Below, piece after piece: positions 23,857-31,949 of a stretch of DNA of 35,289 nt; position 1 is the first letter of the stretch, and each line of letters starts with the position of its first letter. The notes beneath the pieces were generated by a model, which saw nothing but the letters and a program-made list of their open reading frames with translations, did not search any database and had not been told where the DNA came from. This DNA is from Aromatoleum evansii (GTDB lineage: Bacteria; Pseudomonadota; Gammaproteobacteria; Burkholderiales; Rhodocyclaceae): positions 1-35,289 of the forward strand of contig NZ_WTVK01000057.1 in assembly GCF_012910805.1 (NCBI RefSeq). The letters run 5' to 3'. The translations under genes and the position numbers were made by a program.

Positions 23857-24891
23857 ATGCTGGCCGCCCCCATCCCCTTCGACGAACCCGAGCGCATCGC
23901 CTCGCTGCGCCGCATGCAATTGCTGTCCACCCCGGACGAGGAGGTCTTCGACCGCGTGACGCGCACGGCACAGCGAGTCTTCGACACGCCCATCGTGCTC
24001 GTGTCGCTGATCGACAGCGCGCGCCAGTGGTTCAAGTCCTGCATCGGCCTGCCGGTGCGCGAGACGCCGCGCGAGATCTCCTTCTGCGGCCACGCGATCA
24101 ACGGCGACCACCTGCTGGTCGTGAGCGATGCGGCGGCCGACTGGCGCTTCGCCGACAATCCGCTGGTGACGGGCGAGCCCTCGATCCGTTTCTACGCCGG
24201 GCGCCCGCTGCGCAATGCCGAAGGGCATGCGGTCGGCACCCTGTGCGTAATCGACCGCAAGCCGCGCGACTTTACCACGGCGGACCGGGTGGTTCTCGAC
24301 GACCTCGGTGCGTGGGTCGAGGCCGTGTTTCTCGCCCGCGAGCTGAGCGAGACGCAGCGCAAGATGCTGCACGAGCTCGACGCCGCGACCGCTGCGAGCC
24401 GTATCGATCCGCTGCTCAACATCTGGAACCGCGGCGCAATCATGGAGGCGCTCGCCAACGAAATGCAGCGTGCGGAGCGTTCCAGGAGCGACCTGTCAAT
24501 GCTGATGATCGATTTCGATCACTTCAAGTCGATCAATGACCGCTATGGCCATCCGGGCGGCGACGCGGTGCTGGTCGAGGGCTGCCGCCGCATCCGCGGC
24601 GCGCTGCGCAGCTACGATTCGCTCGGGCGCTACGGCGGAGAGGAGTTCATGGTGTTGCTGCCGGACATCGGCCGCGACGCGGCCGTCGCGGTGGCGCGGC
24701 GCGTCCGGCAGGCGGTGGCGGGGGCGGCGGTGTGCTGCGCAGCGGGAGAGATTGCCGCGACAGTCAGCATCGGCGTCGCCCACTCGGAGGCGGCGAGCCG
24801 GCGGACCATCGCTGAACTGGTGGCCAGCGCCGACAAGGCGCTCTACCGGGCCAAAGCGAACGGCCGGGATCGCGTCGAACTGGGCGGCTGA
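23857..24891 (+). CDS. GAF-GGDEF diguanylate cyclase
   Basis: From ATG 23857 (GGGAG 8 bases upstream) the protein has 344 residues. A GAF domain (about 25-160) shows VFDTPIVLVSLIDSARQWFKS, REISFCGHAI, IRFYAGRPL and GTLCVID. A GGDEF domain follows (about 180-340) with DFDHFKSINDRYGHPGGD, an intact GGEEF at 260-264, and an inhibitory RxxD site, RSYD, at 251-254. The usual D-LTGLxNR reads DPLLNIWNR. It should make c-di-GMP, be controlled by a small molecule or redox signal at the GAF domain, and be inhibited by its product. It lies 68 bases after the GGDEF-EAL gene and probably ends the operon. The soluble layout suggests a cytoplasmic enzyme. Confidence 0.93.
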   Translation: MLAAPIPFDEPERIASLRRMQLLSTPDEEVFDRVTRTAQRVFDTPIVLVSLIDSARQWFKSCIGLPVRETPREISFCGHAINGDHLLVVSDAAADWRFADNPLVTGEPSIRFYAGRPLRNAEGHAVGTLCVIDRKPRDFTTADRVVLDDLGAWVEAVFLARELSETQRKMLHELDAATAASRIDPLLNIWNRGAIMEALANEMQRAERSRSDLSMLMIDFDHFKSINDRYGHPGGDAVLVEGCRRIRGALRSYDSLGRYGGEEFMVLLPDIGRDAAVAVARRVRQAVAGAAVCCAAGEIAATVSIGVAHSEAASRRTIAELVASADKALYRAKANGRDRVELGG

Positions 24892-25034
24892 ACGCGCCAC
24901 GCGTCCGTCGCAAGTACACTCAGATCCGTTGGATCGTGCGCGGCCGGACCGCCCTACACGTGCAGATGGCCTCGACTCACGTCTGGTCTCCCTTTATTGC
25001 ATTGGCGAGCGCGGTGAAGAGCGTGCTTCCGGAC

Positions 25035-25055
25035 CCTGCTCAAACAGCGAGCAGG
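25035..25055 (+). terminator. Candidate hairpin downstream of the cyclase operon
   Basis: CCTGCTC (25035-25041) and GAGCAGG (25049-25055) form a perfect 7-bp stem with a 7-base loop, about 145 bases after the cyclase stop. There is no T-run, so termination here is only a possibility. Confidence 0.25.
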
Positions 25056-25132
25056 CAGGTTAATCACCAAGGTCGCACTTCAGCGTGCACAACCCGCGAA
25101 AGGGGGTCAATTTTCAATGCTTAGCAGCAATT

Positions 25133-25238
25133 ACCACCCAAACGTATCCAAACGTCCTTGAGTCGGCGCTCAAGCGACCACTTCCAGTCTTCCGATTCTC
25201 GGCTTTGCTGCCGGTGGCCTCAAATCTGTTTGGGTGGT
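25133..25238. repeat. 106-bp element with 11-bp terminal inverted repeats
   Basis: ACCACCCAAAC (25133-25143) and GTTTGGGTGGT (25228-25238) are perfect inverted repeats flanking 84 bases. Those bases include a smaller dyad, CTTGAG-N6-CTCAAG. There is no coding capacity. It could be a small non-autonomous element or part of an insertion-sequence scar. Confidence 0.4.
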
Positions 25239-25391
25239 CGGTACACGCTGACCAAGACGCTGATCATCATTGAACGATATGGCGAGCAGTTTGCACCGAC
25301 CGCGGTGCCGTAGCGGTCCAGGACCGTCATCGCGGCACGGGAGGGCCGTCCTCGCGAGCGTGAAATATGTCCTATTCATGCCAAATTCATC

Positions 25392-26759
25392 ATGATCTGG
25401 TCGACAGAGCGGTACGTCGGCTACGGTAAGATGCGACTGGCCTACGACGAACCGTCGCAGCCCCATTCATCCACCGACTTGGCGACCATGGGTACATTTT
25501 CGGCAGCGGATCCGGCGCCTCAGCCTCATACGGCGAGCGAGTTGTTTGTCGGTCGCCAGCCCATACTCGATCGTGCGCAACGTCTCCACGCATACGAACT
25601 GCTTTTCCGGACCAGCGGCGGAAACCATGCCGCGGTGACGAACGATTTGCAGGCGACGGCAACCGTGATCACGAACGCCTTCTCGGAGCTAGCGATCGGC
25701 CGCGTGCTCGGTCCCCATCGGGGCTTCATCAATCTGGATCGGCGCCTGCTGCTTTCCGATGTGATCGAGATTCTTCCGAAAGGGCAAGTGGTTCTGGAAC
25801 TGCTCGAAACGATCGAACCGGACCACGAGGTCGTCGCGCGCTGTCGCGATTTGCGCCAAAAGGGGTACACCCTGGCGCTGGACGATATCGTTCAGCTAGG
25901 CCCGGCCTACGAAGAGTTGCTGCCGTTCATCGACATCGTAAAGGTGGATCTGCACGGGATCGAGCGACGTAACTTGTCCGCCCTTGCGAGACAGATCCGC
26001 AGGCTCGGCAAGACGGCGCTCGCGGAAAAGGTCGATTCGCACGAGCAGATGGAGTACTGCCGGGACCTCGGATTCGATCTGTTCCAGGGATATTTTTTCG
26101 CGAAACCCGAAGTCATCAAGGGGCGCAAGCTCGACCACGCGCAGATGGTACTGATGAACCTGATGACATTGATCGAACAGGATGCCGACAGTGATCGGCT
26201 CGTGGACAGCTTCAAACTGCAACCCGGTCTGAGCCTGAATCTGCTGCGACTCACGAACTCGGCGGCATGCGGGCTTGGGGTGCGCGTGACCTCCCTGCGT
26301 CATGCGATTACGGTGCTTGGCCGCCGGCAGCTCATGCGCTGGTTGCAGCTGCTTCTGTTTGTCGGCGAGGCGCCACCGGCCGAGAATCCTCTTCTTCAGC
26401 TGGCGGCAAGCCGCGGTCGGCTGATGGAGTTGCTGACGTTCGAGATCGACCACAAGGCGGGCGTGCTTGGCGAGCATGCGTTCATGACCGGCATCCTGTC
26501 GCTTACACCTGCGCTGCTCGGTCAACCGATCGAGGAAATCGTCGCAGGCCTGCCAATCGGAGCCGAGGTCGAGGCGGCACTGCTCAAGCAAGCCGGGCTG
26601 CTGGGCGCCCTGCTGGCGCTGGTCCAAAAGATCGAACTCGAGGCGGGCGTTGTGGACGCCGCCGCCTTGGCAAAGTTGCGCTTATCGACCGATAGCTTGA
26701 ACTCGTCGATTGCGCGCGCCATTGCGTGGGCCAACGAACTCGGATACGAGCGTGGATGA
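25392..26759 (+). CDS. EAL-HDOD signalling protein (YuxH type)
   Basis: Up to 455 residues. An EAL domain of the YuxH lineage (about 50-250) starts FVGRQPILDRAQRLHAYELLFR, with Glu69 in the EAL position (read as ELL). It keeps FINLDRR, VVLELLETI, LALDDI, IVKVDL, AEKVD and FQGYFF, so most ligands for metal and substrate are present. An HDOD domain follows (about 255-450; LQPGLSLNLLRLTNSAACGL, SLRHAITVLGRRQLMRWLQL). In related proteins either domain can be regulatory. Starts at 25392, 25431 and 25488 are all in frame and none has a strong ribosome binding site. The family normally begins shortly before FVGRQPI, so 25488 is possible. The HD-GYP gene follows about 90 bases later. Confidence 0.88.
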   Translation: MIWSTERYVGYGKMRLAYDEPSQPHSSTDLATMGTFSAADPAPQPHTASELFVGRQPILDRAQRLHAYELLFRTSGGNHAAVTNDLQATATVITNAFSELAIGRVLGPHRGFINLDRRLLLSDVIEILPKGQVVLELLETIEPDHEVVARCRDLRQKGYTLALDDIVQLGPAYEELLPFIDIVKVDLHGIERRNLSALARQIRRLGKTALAEKVDSHEQMEYCRDLGFDLFQGYFFAKPEVIKGRKLDHAQMVLMNLMTLIEQDADSDRLVDSFKLQPGLSLNLLRLTNSAACGLGVRVTSLRHAITVLGRRQLMRWLQLLLFVGEAPPAENPLLQLAASRGRLMELLTFEIDHKAGVLGEHAFMTGILSLTPALLGQPIEEIVAGLPIGAEVEAALLKQAGLLGALLALVQKIELEAGVVDAAALAKLRLSTDSLNSSIARAIAWANELGYERG

Positions 26760-26849
26760 GCGCTTCAACGCGCGCCTGTAAGTCCCGTGGGCTGCCGGCA
26801 GCGTTCACCGCTACTGCGGATGCAGAGAATCTTTCATGACGCCGCGTGC

Positions 26850-28235
26850 ATGACGAACACTCAAGACGCATCTTACGAGGACATCGCCCGCAAGGTTATC
26901 GCGGAGGATTCGCGTTACGTCTCTGCAATGACCGCGATGGGCGAGCGCAGGGAGATCACGGTAAGCGAGGATATCTGCGCGCACGACGGCAGGATCCTGG
27001 TCGCAAAGGGCTGCGTCGTCACGAGCGAGCTGCGCGAGTGGCTGCTCGACCATAAGCTACTCAGGCCCATCGACTGCTGCCTCGACGTCGCCGAGGCGGT
27101 GTCTGCAGATTCGCTGGCCCGCGACGCCGCTCGCCTCATCGACGAAAATGCCTTTCTGGGCCAATTGGCGTACCAGTCCGGCGATCCCCTGGCGATGCGC
27201 CACGGGATGGCTCGTCTGGCTTTGCCGCGCCGTTTGATCTTCAAACTTACCGTTGCGCAGGAACAACGGCCGGAGCTTTTCCGGCATCTCCTGATGGTCG
27301 CGTTGATTTCTCATTACCTGGCGATTCGTGCCGGCCTGGATGAGCAGGACACGACCCGTTTGCTTGCGGCCGCCCTGCTTCACGATGTGGGGGAGTTGCA
27401 TACGGACCCGGCGCTCCTCGATCCGCGCCGTCAGCTTTGCGAGCACGAGTGGCGTCATATCTGTGTACATCCCATCACCGGCTATCTGATCGCGCGCGAG
27501 GCCGGCGGGCTAGGCGAACCGGTTCTGGCCGGCATCCTGCAACATCACGAACGCATCGACGGAAGCGGCTATCCTTACGGCCTGCGCGACAAGCTGGTGT
27601 GCCAGTTCGCCCGGATCATCGGCCTTGCGGATGTCGGTGCCGCGATCCTGACGCGGTTTGGTAGCGTCGCGCGCCTGGATGCCGTCGTAAGGCTCAATCA
27701 GGGCAGATACGATCGGCAGCTGCTGTCCTTCCTGCAGGGCGGGCTGCGGAGGAGCACTGCGGAACCGGCCCCGGCCCCGATTTGCCGAGTCACCCGCGCC
27801 CAACTCGATACTGCCATGTACCTGCTCCAGGGCTGGGGTGAGCTTTATGCGGCACTGTGCGACTCCGACGGTAATCCGCCGCCTCCGGAGCTGGCGTTTC
27901 TTCTCGAGCGCATGTTGAGCGTGCGCTCCATGCTGCTCCAGTTCGGCTTCGATCCGGACAGCATCGAAGGTCTGTTGGAACTCGCGGCCGAGGATCCGCT
28001 CATCGCCGCCGAACTGAGCACGGCACTTGATGAAATGAACTGGCAGTTCCGCGATCTCGCCCGCGAAATCGAGTTTCGTTGGGATCTGATGCTGCGCGGT
28101 CTGAGCGAGACCCAGGGCGAACGTCTCGAGCGGTGGCGGTCACACCTGGCGGAACTGGCAGCGTTGCCGGTGCCTGCCTGTAGTTGGGCTATGACCGGGA
28201 TGAAGGGAAAAACTGTACATATCGCCTGTAAGTAA
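26850..28235 (+). CDS. HD-GYP phosphodiesterase-like protein
   Basis: From ATG 26850 the protein has 461 residues. An in-frame ATG at 26820 would add ten, and neither has a clear ribosome binding site. The N-terminal ~130 residues (TVSEDICAHDGRILVAKGCVV) resemble the lead-in common before HD-GYP domains. The HD-GYP part carries the metal pair HD at 178-179 (LLHDVGELHTD), HHERIDGSGYP with GYP at 240-242, and RIIGLADV. These are the residues expected for c-di-GMP hydrolysis to pGpG/GMP. A helical C-terminal region of ~170 residues is not recognised. It follows the EAL-HDOD gene closely and is probably co-transcribed. The stop lies just before the Tn3-type remnant, so the C-terminus may have been shaped by that insertion. 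Confidence 0.9.
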   Translation: MTNTQDASYEDIARKVIAEDSRYVSAMTAMGERREITVSEDICAHDGRILVAKGCVVTSELREWLLDHKLLRPIDCCLDVAEAVSADSLARDAARLIDENAFLGQLAYQSGDPLAMRHGMARLALPRRLIFKLTVAQEQRPELFRHLLMVALISHYLAIRAGLDEQDTTRLLAAALLHDVGELHTDPALLDPRRQLCEHEWRHICVHPITGYLIAREAGGLGEPVLAGILQHHERIDGSGYPYGLRDKLVCQFARIIGLADVGAAILTRFGSVARLDAVVRLNQGRYDRQLLSFLQGGLRRSTAEPAPAPICRVTRAQLDTAMYLLQGWGELYAALCDSDGNPPPPELAFLLERMLSVRSMLLQFGFDPDSIEGLLELAAEDPLIAAELSTALDEMNWQFRDLAREIEFRWDLMLRGLSETQGERLERWRSHLAELAALPVPACSWAMTGMKGKTVHIACK

Positions 28236-28236
28236 T

Positions 28237-28250
28237 TGATCTGCAGATCA
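28237..28250. repeat. 14-bp perfect palindrome at the transposon-remnant edge
   Basis: TGATCTGCAGATCA is a perfect palindrome starting one base after the HD-GYP stop and about 70 bases before the transposase remnant. It may be a recombinase or operator site of the old element, or chance. Confidence 0.35.
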
Positions 28251-28320
28251 TCCTGATAACACACAAACCCCCGCAATCTCCGTTACCCTTGCGTGCTGGC
28301 ACGGATACCGGAGGATCAGG

Positions 28321-28642
28321 ATGGCGTCGCTGGAGCGCACCGCATACCCGCAGTTTCTGAGCTACTACTCACCGGGTGACCTGCGACAGTTCTTTACGCT
28401 GCAGGATGAAGAAATCGACTGGCTGAAGTCGGCCGGCCGTTCTGCCGGGAGCCGACTCGGACTGGCCGTCCTGCTCAAGGTTTTCCAGCACCTGCGCTTC
28501 TTTCCCGGCCTCGAGAAGATACCGTCCGAAGTGATCACTCACATCCGGCATGCTATGGGATTCGGTGACACGATACGGATCGAATACTCCGTCGAGCGCA
28601 CCTTCTTCCGGCACAAGGCCATGGTGTTGGCCTACCTTAAAG
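28321..28642 (+). pseudogene. Tn3-family transposase, N-terminal fragment
   Basis: The ATG follows GGAGGATCAGG. The reading begins ASLERTAYPQFLSYYSPGDL, then EEIDWLKSAGRSAGSRLGL, LLKVFQHLRFFPGLEKIP and ERTFFRHKAMVLAYLK, matching the DUF4158-type N-terminus of Tn3 transposases. Full-length proteins run to about 1000 residues. Here similarity stops at about residue 107, where the frame enters the reverse complement of a recombinase gene and ends at 28731. The catalytic DDE part is absent, so it cannot transpose DNA. It might still be transcribed from its own start. Confidence 0.75.
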
Positions 28643-28752
28643 GCCGGCAGGAAACCACCCCATTCCACCTCGAAATGCCGCACGGCGGAGGCGTAGCTGC
28701 GGCGTGTATTGGCGCGTGTTGCAGCCTGTAGGTAGACATCGACCTCATTCAT
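28641..28752 (-). pseudogene. Tyrosine recombinase, N-terminal fragment
   Basis: On the minus strand, from ATG 28752, the frame reads NEVDVYLQAATRANTRRSYA followed by SAVRHFEVEWGGFLPA. This is the start of the SAM-like core-binding domain of a tyrosine recombinase/integrase (the NTRRSYASAVRHFE-W pattern is typical). After LPA the frame enters antisense transposase sequence, so the catalytic domain (R-H-R-Y) is lost. AGGA lies about 7 bases upstream of the ATG. It was probably the cointegrate-resolution recombinase of the same transposon. Confidence 0.65.
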
Positions 28753-28904
28753 GAGAGCGTCCTGACAATCCATTCAACATGGTGTGCCGTATGCCTCACA
28801 GGGTATGGGTCGCCCAACCGCCTGCTGTTCCAGTTCATCTGTGTCAACGCGAGGATCTTGTGTGCGAAAAACCCCGGCTCTGACGCGACGTATGGCCGTG
28901 GCCT

Positions 28905-29396
28905 TCATGGGGTGCGCGCACGGACGCCGCCATGCACGCCATGCACGCCATGCACGCCATGCACGCCATGCACATGCCCGCCCCCGGTAGTCCCTCCCGG
29001 ACGCGAAGGCTGTGACAACTCGTTCAGGATGCCGCAGTGGGCGGCATCCTGGGCCTCGTGGCAACGGTCGCGCAGGCTCTTGAGCTGCCTTTCAAGCGCG
29101 CGAAGTTCGCGGATGCGCGCAGCAACGTGGCCGATGTGCGCATCCAGCAGCGTGTTCACGTCGCCGCAGTTCTTGGTGGGTGCGTCCTTGAATCGCAGCA
29201 GGATGCGAATCTCGTCGAGTGCCATGTCCAGCGATCGGCAATGGCGAATGAACGACAAGCGCTCGACGTGGGTGTCATCGTAGATGCGGAAATTACCCTC
29301 CGTCCGAGCCGGGGCGGCCAGCAGCCCTTCACGCTCGTAATAGCGGATCGTCTCGATCTGCGTGCACGTCACTCTTCCCAGTTCGCCAATTCTCAT
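28905..29396 (-). CDS. cadR: CadR, Cd(II)/Pb(II)-responsive MerR-family regulator
   Basis: From ATG 29396 (MRIGELGRV, the normal MerR start) the protein has 163 residues. The winged helix-turn-helix (IETIRYYEREGLL, TEGNFRIYDD) is followed by the dimerisation helix and a metal loop. Cys77 (NCGDVN), Cys112 (RDRC) and Cys121 (HCGIL) match the three metal-binding cysteines of CadR proteins, near the positions known in Pseudomonas putida. The C-terminus is His-rich (HVHGVHGVHG and on), built from a 9-bp DNA repeat, as in other CadR tails. It is divergent from cadA and should twist the cadA promoter open when Cd or Pb binds. An upstream ATG at 29438 is in frame but adds an atypical N-terminus. Confidence 0.93.
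   Translation of the reverse strand: MRIGELGRVTCTQIETIRYYEREGLLAAPARTEGNFRIYDDTHVERLSFIRHCRSLDMALDEIRILLRFKDAPTKNCGDVNTLLDAHIGHVAARIRELRALERQLKSLRDRCHEAQDAAHCGILNELSQPSRPGGTTGGGHVHGVHGVHGVHGVHGGVRARTP
28931..28975 (-). repeat. 9-bp tandem repeat encoding the His tail of CadR
   Basis: CATGCACGC on the plus strand occurs four times in a row (28931-28966) and a fifth time nearly complete (28967-28975). In the cadR frame each unit encodes a Gly-Val-His triplet. Such a repeat can gain or lose units by slippage without a frameshift. Confidence 0.9.
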
Positions 29397-29447
29397 CGTG
29401 CTTGCCTTCAAGGCCGGGATAAAGGCTCCTGCCTGCATTTTAGTCGC

Positions 29448-29478
29448 TTGACTCTGTAGTGACTACAGATTGTTAAAT
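29448..29478 (+). promoter_or_regulatory. cadA promoter and CadR operator
   Basis: The -35 box TTGACT (29448-29453) and -10 box TTAAAT (29473-29478) are separated by 19 bp, the over-long spacer typical of MerR-family promoters. The spacer holds a dyad TCTGTAG-TGA-CTACAGA (29453-29469), close to known CadR operators. CadR should bind here, repress in the apo form and realign the boxes on metal binding. cadA starts about 30 bases downstream. Confidence 0.88.
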
Positions 29479-29508
29479 GACCATTAACGCCAGACAAAGG
29501 AACCGAAC

Positions 29509-31911
29509 ATGAGCGAATGCAATGTCAGCGGCTGCGGTTGTCCCTCCGGGGCGCCATCACCGGTCGAATCTTCCCCCCGCGACCCCGAGAGGGCGCTGTA
29601 TCGCATCGACAACATGGACTGCCCCACCGATGCTGCGCTCATCCGCAACAATCTGGAACCCCTCGACGGCGTGACGGGACTGGATTTCAGCCTGCCGCAG
29701 CGCACGGTGGCCGTGAGCCACCGCCTCGACTCGCTGGCCGTGGTCGAAGCGGCTCTGCAAGCCTCCGGCATGCGGGCACGACGCATCGATACGGCAGCTG
29801 ACCAGGTTCGCACGGTGCTCACGATCGCCGGGATGGACTGCCCGACCGAGGAGGCGTTGATCCGGAACAAGCTCGCCGGCATGGACGGTGTGACCGCGCT
29901 CGATTTCAACGTGATGCAGCGTCGCCTGACCGTGACGCACAGTCCGGGGACGTTGGACGCGACCCTGGCAGCCCTGCACGCCATCGGCTTCGAGGCGAAG
30001 GTCGAATCGGGGGGCACGGCGAATGCAGTCGCGCCGGCAGAATCATTACCCAAAACGAACTGGTGGCCGATGGCGCTTGCCGGGGTCACCGCGACGCTGG
30101 CCGAGGTCGTGTATTGGCTCAACGGCGGCGACCACTGGACCGTCGTAGTGCTCGCGCTGGTGTCGATTTTCAGCGGTGGCCTGTCCACCTACAAGAAAGG
30201 CTGGATCGCGCTCAAGAATCGCAATCTGAACATCAATGCACTCATGGCGATTGCCGTGACGGGCGCGATGCTCATCGGACACTGGCCGGAAGCGGCGATG
30301 GTGATGTTCCTCTTCGCGCTGGCCGAAGTGATCGAAGCGAAATCGCTCGACCGAGCGCGTAACGCGATTCGCGGCTTGATGAGTCTTGCGCCCGAAACCG
30401 CGACCGTGCGCCAGAGCGATGGAAGCTGGGTGGCAATGCCGGCCAAGGCCGTGCCGTTGGGAGCCGTAGTACGCCTGCGGCCCGGTGAGCGGATCGCTCT
30501 CGACGGCGTGGTGACCAGCGGACGGTCAACGGTAAATCAGGCGCCCATCACTGGCGAGAGCCTTCCGGTGGATAAGGCCGAAGGCGACAGCGTGTTCGCC
30601 GGCACGATCAACGAGGCGGGATCGTTCGAATATCGGGTGACGGCCGAGGCAAGTCATTCAACCTTGGCCCGCATCATCCACGCGGTCGAGTCGGCTCAAG
30701 GGAGCCGCGCCCCGACCCAGCGCTTTGTTGACCAGTTCGCCCGCATTTACACCCCGGCCGTGTTCGCTGTCGCACTGCTGGTGGCAAGCGTGCCTCCATT
30801 GGTCTTCGGTGGCATCTGGATGGACTGGATCTACAAAGCCTTGGTGTTGCTGGTGATTGCCTGTCCGTGCGCACTGGTGATCTCGACACCCGTCACCATC
30901 GTCAGTGGTCTCGCTGCGGCGGCTCGCAAAGGCATTCTGGTGAAAGGCGGCCTGTATCTCGAAGAGGGGCGCAAGCTGGCCGCACTGGCATTGGACAAGA
31001 CCGGCACGATTACCCACGGCAAACCCGCCCAGACTGACTTCATGGCGCTGAGCGGTGATGCGAACCGAACGCACATTCTGGCGGCCAGCCTTGCCGCACG
31101 CTCCGATCATCCGGTGTCACAGGCGATCGCCCGTGCCGCGACCGAACTGGGATGGGTGTTGCGCGACGTGGCCGATTTTTCTGCCATTCTGGGCCGGGGG
31201 GTGCGCGGCAGCATTGACGGTCACATGTATCAACTCGGCAACCATCGGCTGATCGAAGAGTTGGGGCTGTGTTCCGCGGATATCGAGGCAAAGCTCAGCG
31301 CGCTGGAACGTCAGGGCAAGACCGCAGTGCTGTTAGCGAACCAGACCGGAGTGCTCGCCATTTTCGCGGTTGCCGACACGGTACGGGACACGAGCCGCCA
31401 GGCGATCGCCGACTTGCATTCGCTCGGCGTGAAAACGCTGATGCTCACCGGCGATAACGCCCATACGGCCGAAGCCATCGCCCGCGCGGTGGGCATCGAC
31501 GAGGCACGAGGCAATCTGCTGCCGGAAGACAAACTCACGACGATCGAATCGCTCCTGAAGAACCGGCAGGGCGGCACAGTCGGCATGGTGGGGGATGGGA
31601 TCAACGATGCCCCCGCATTGGCCCGCGCGGACATTGGCTTTGCGATGGGTGCGGCAGGCACGGACACCGCCATCGAGACAGCGGACGTGGCGCTCATGGA
31701 TGACGACCTGCGCAAGATTCCCGCCTTCGTGCGCTTGTCGCGCGCCACGGCTGCGGTATTGACGCAGAACATTGTCCTTGCACTTGGCATCAAGGCGGTG
31801 TTTTTGATGCTTACCTTTACCGGGGACGCCACCATGTGGATGGCGGTATTCGCCGACATGGGAGCCAGCCTGCTGGTGGTAGCAAATGGACTCCGGTTAT
31901 TGCGGAGATGA
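29509..31911 (+). CDS. cadA: CadA, Cd/Zn/Pb-exporting P1B-type ATPase
   Basis: An 800-residue metal pump with an AAGGAA site upstream. The first residues are Cys-rich (C4, C9, C11). Two HMA-like domains follow, each with one MDCPT motif (Cys38, Cys111), the pattern seen in many CadA proteins. Membrane helices start at about 185. The actuator has TGE at 348-350, and the transport helix has CPC at 452-454 (IACPCALVIS). The phosphorylation site is DKTGT with Asp496, followed by SDHPVSQ, MLTGDNAHT and VGDGINDAPAL. These features are those of Cd/Pb/Zn exporters at the inner membrane. Divergent cadR and the MerR-type promoter support the substrate call. The region lies between a Tn3-type remnant and a broken ynfA-like gene, so horizontal gain is likely. 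Confidence 0.94.
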   Translation: MSECNVSGCGCPSGAPSPVESSPRDPERALYRIDNMDCPTDAALIRNNLEPLDGVTGLDFSLPQRTVAVSHRLDSLAVVEAALQASGMRARRIDTAADQVRTVLTIAGMDCPTEEALIRNKLAGMDGVTALDFNVMQRRLTVTHSPGTLDATLAALHAIGFEAKVESGGTANAVAPAESLPKTNWWPMALAGVTATLAEVVYWLNGGDHWTVVVLALVSIFSGGLSTYKKGWIALKNRNLNINALMAIAVTGAMLIGHWPEAAMVMFLFALAEVIEAKSLDRARNAIRGLMSLAPETATVRQSDGSWVAMPAKAVPLGAVVRLRPGERIALDGVVTSGRSTVNQAPITGESLPVDKAEGDSVFAGTINEAGSFEYRVTAEASHSTLARIIHAVESAQGSRAPTQRFVDQFARIYTPAVFAVALLVASVPPLVFGGIWMDWIYKALVLLVIACPCALVISTPVTIVSGLAAAARKGILVKGGLYLEEGRKLAALALDKTGTITHGKPAQTDFMALSGDANRTHILAASLAARSDHPVSQAIARAATELGWVLRDVADFSAILGRGVRGSIDGHMYQLGNHRLIEELGLCSADIEAKLSALERQGKTAVLLANQTGVLAIFAVADTVRDTSRQAIADLHSLGVKTLMLTGDNAHTAEAIARAVGIDEARGNLLPEDKLTTIESLLKNRQGGTVGMVGDGINDAPALARADIGFAMGAAGTDTAIETADVALMDDDLRKIPAFVRLSRATAAVLTQNIVLALGIKAVFLMLTFTGDATMWMAVFADMGASLLVVANGLRLLRR

Positions 31912-31949
31912 GGATCACACGCCCCCCGCAACGTGGCTTGTCACCGCGC

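Larger units (their letters stand above)
24892..25391. other. 500-bp intergenic stretch with inverted repeats
   Basis: No credible gene. It holds the hairpin at 25035-25055 and the 11-bp inverted repeat pair at 25133-25238. The text near 25101 (GGGGGTCAATTTTCAATGC) reminds me of the ends of IS21-family elements. Base composition becomes less GC-rich from about 25080 on. The stretch may be the scar of a lost insertion. Confidence 0.4.
28321..28752. mobile_element. Deletion remnant of a Tn3-family transposon
   Basis: Two gene starts face each other and meet at about 28640. One is the N-terminus of a Tn3-type transposase on plus, the other the N-terminus of a tyrosine recombinase on minus. A deletion has removed everything that lay between. 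Tn3-family elements of the Tn4651 kind pair a transposase with a tyrosine recombinase for cointegrate resolution, which fits the two fragments. Terminal repeats were not identified. Confidence 0.65.

Noticed and set aside
28931-28975. CRISPR-like short repeats
   Set aside because: Nine-base units are directly adjacent without spacers and encode the His tail of CadR.
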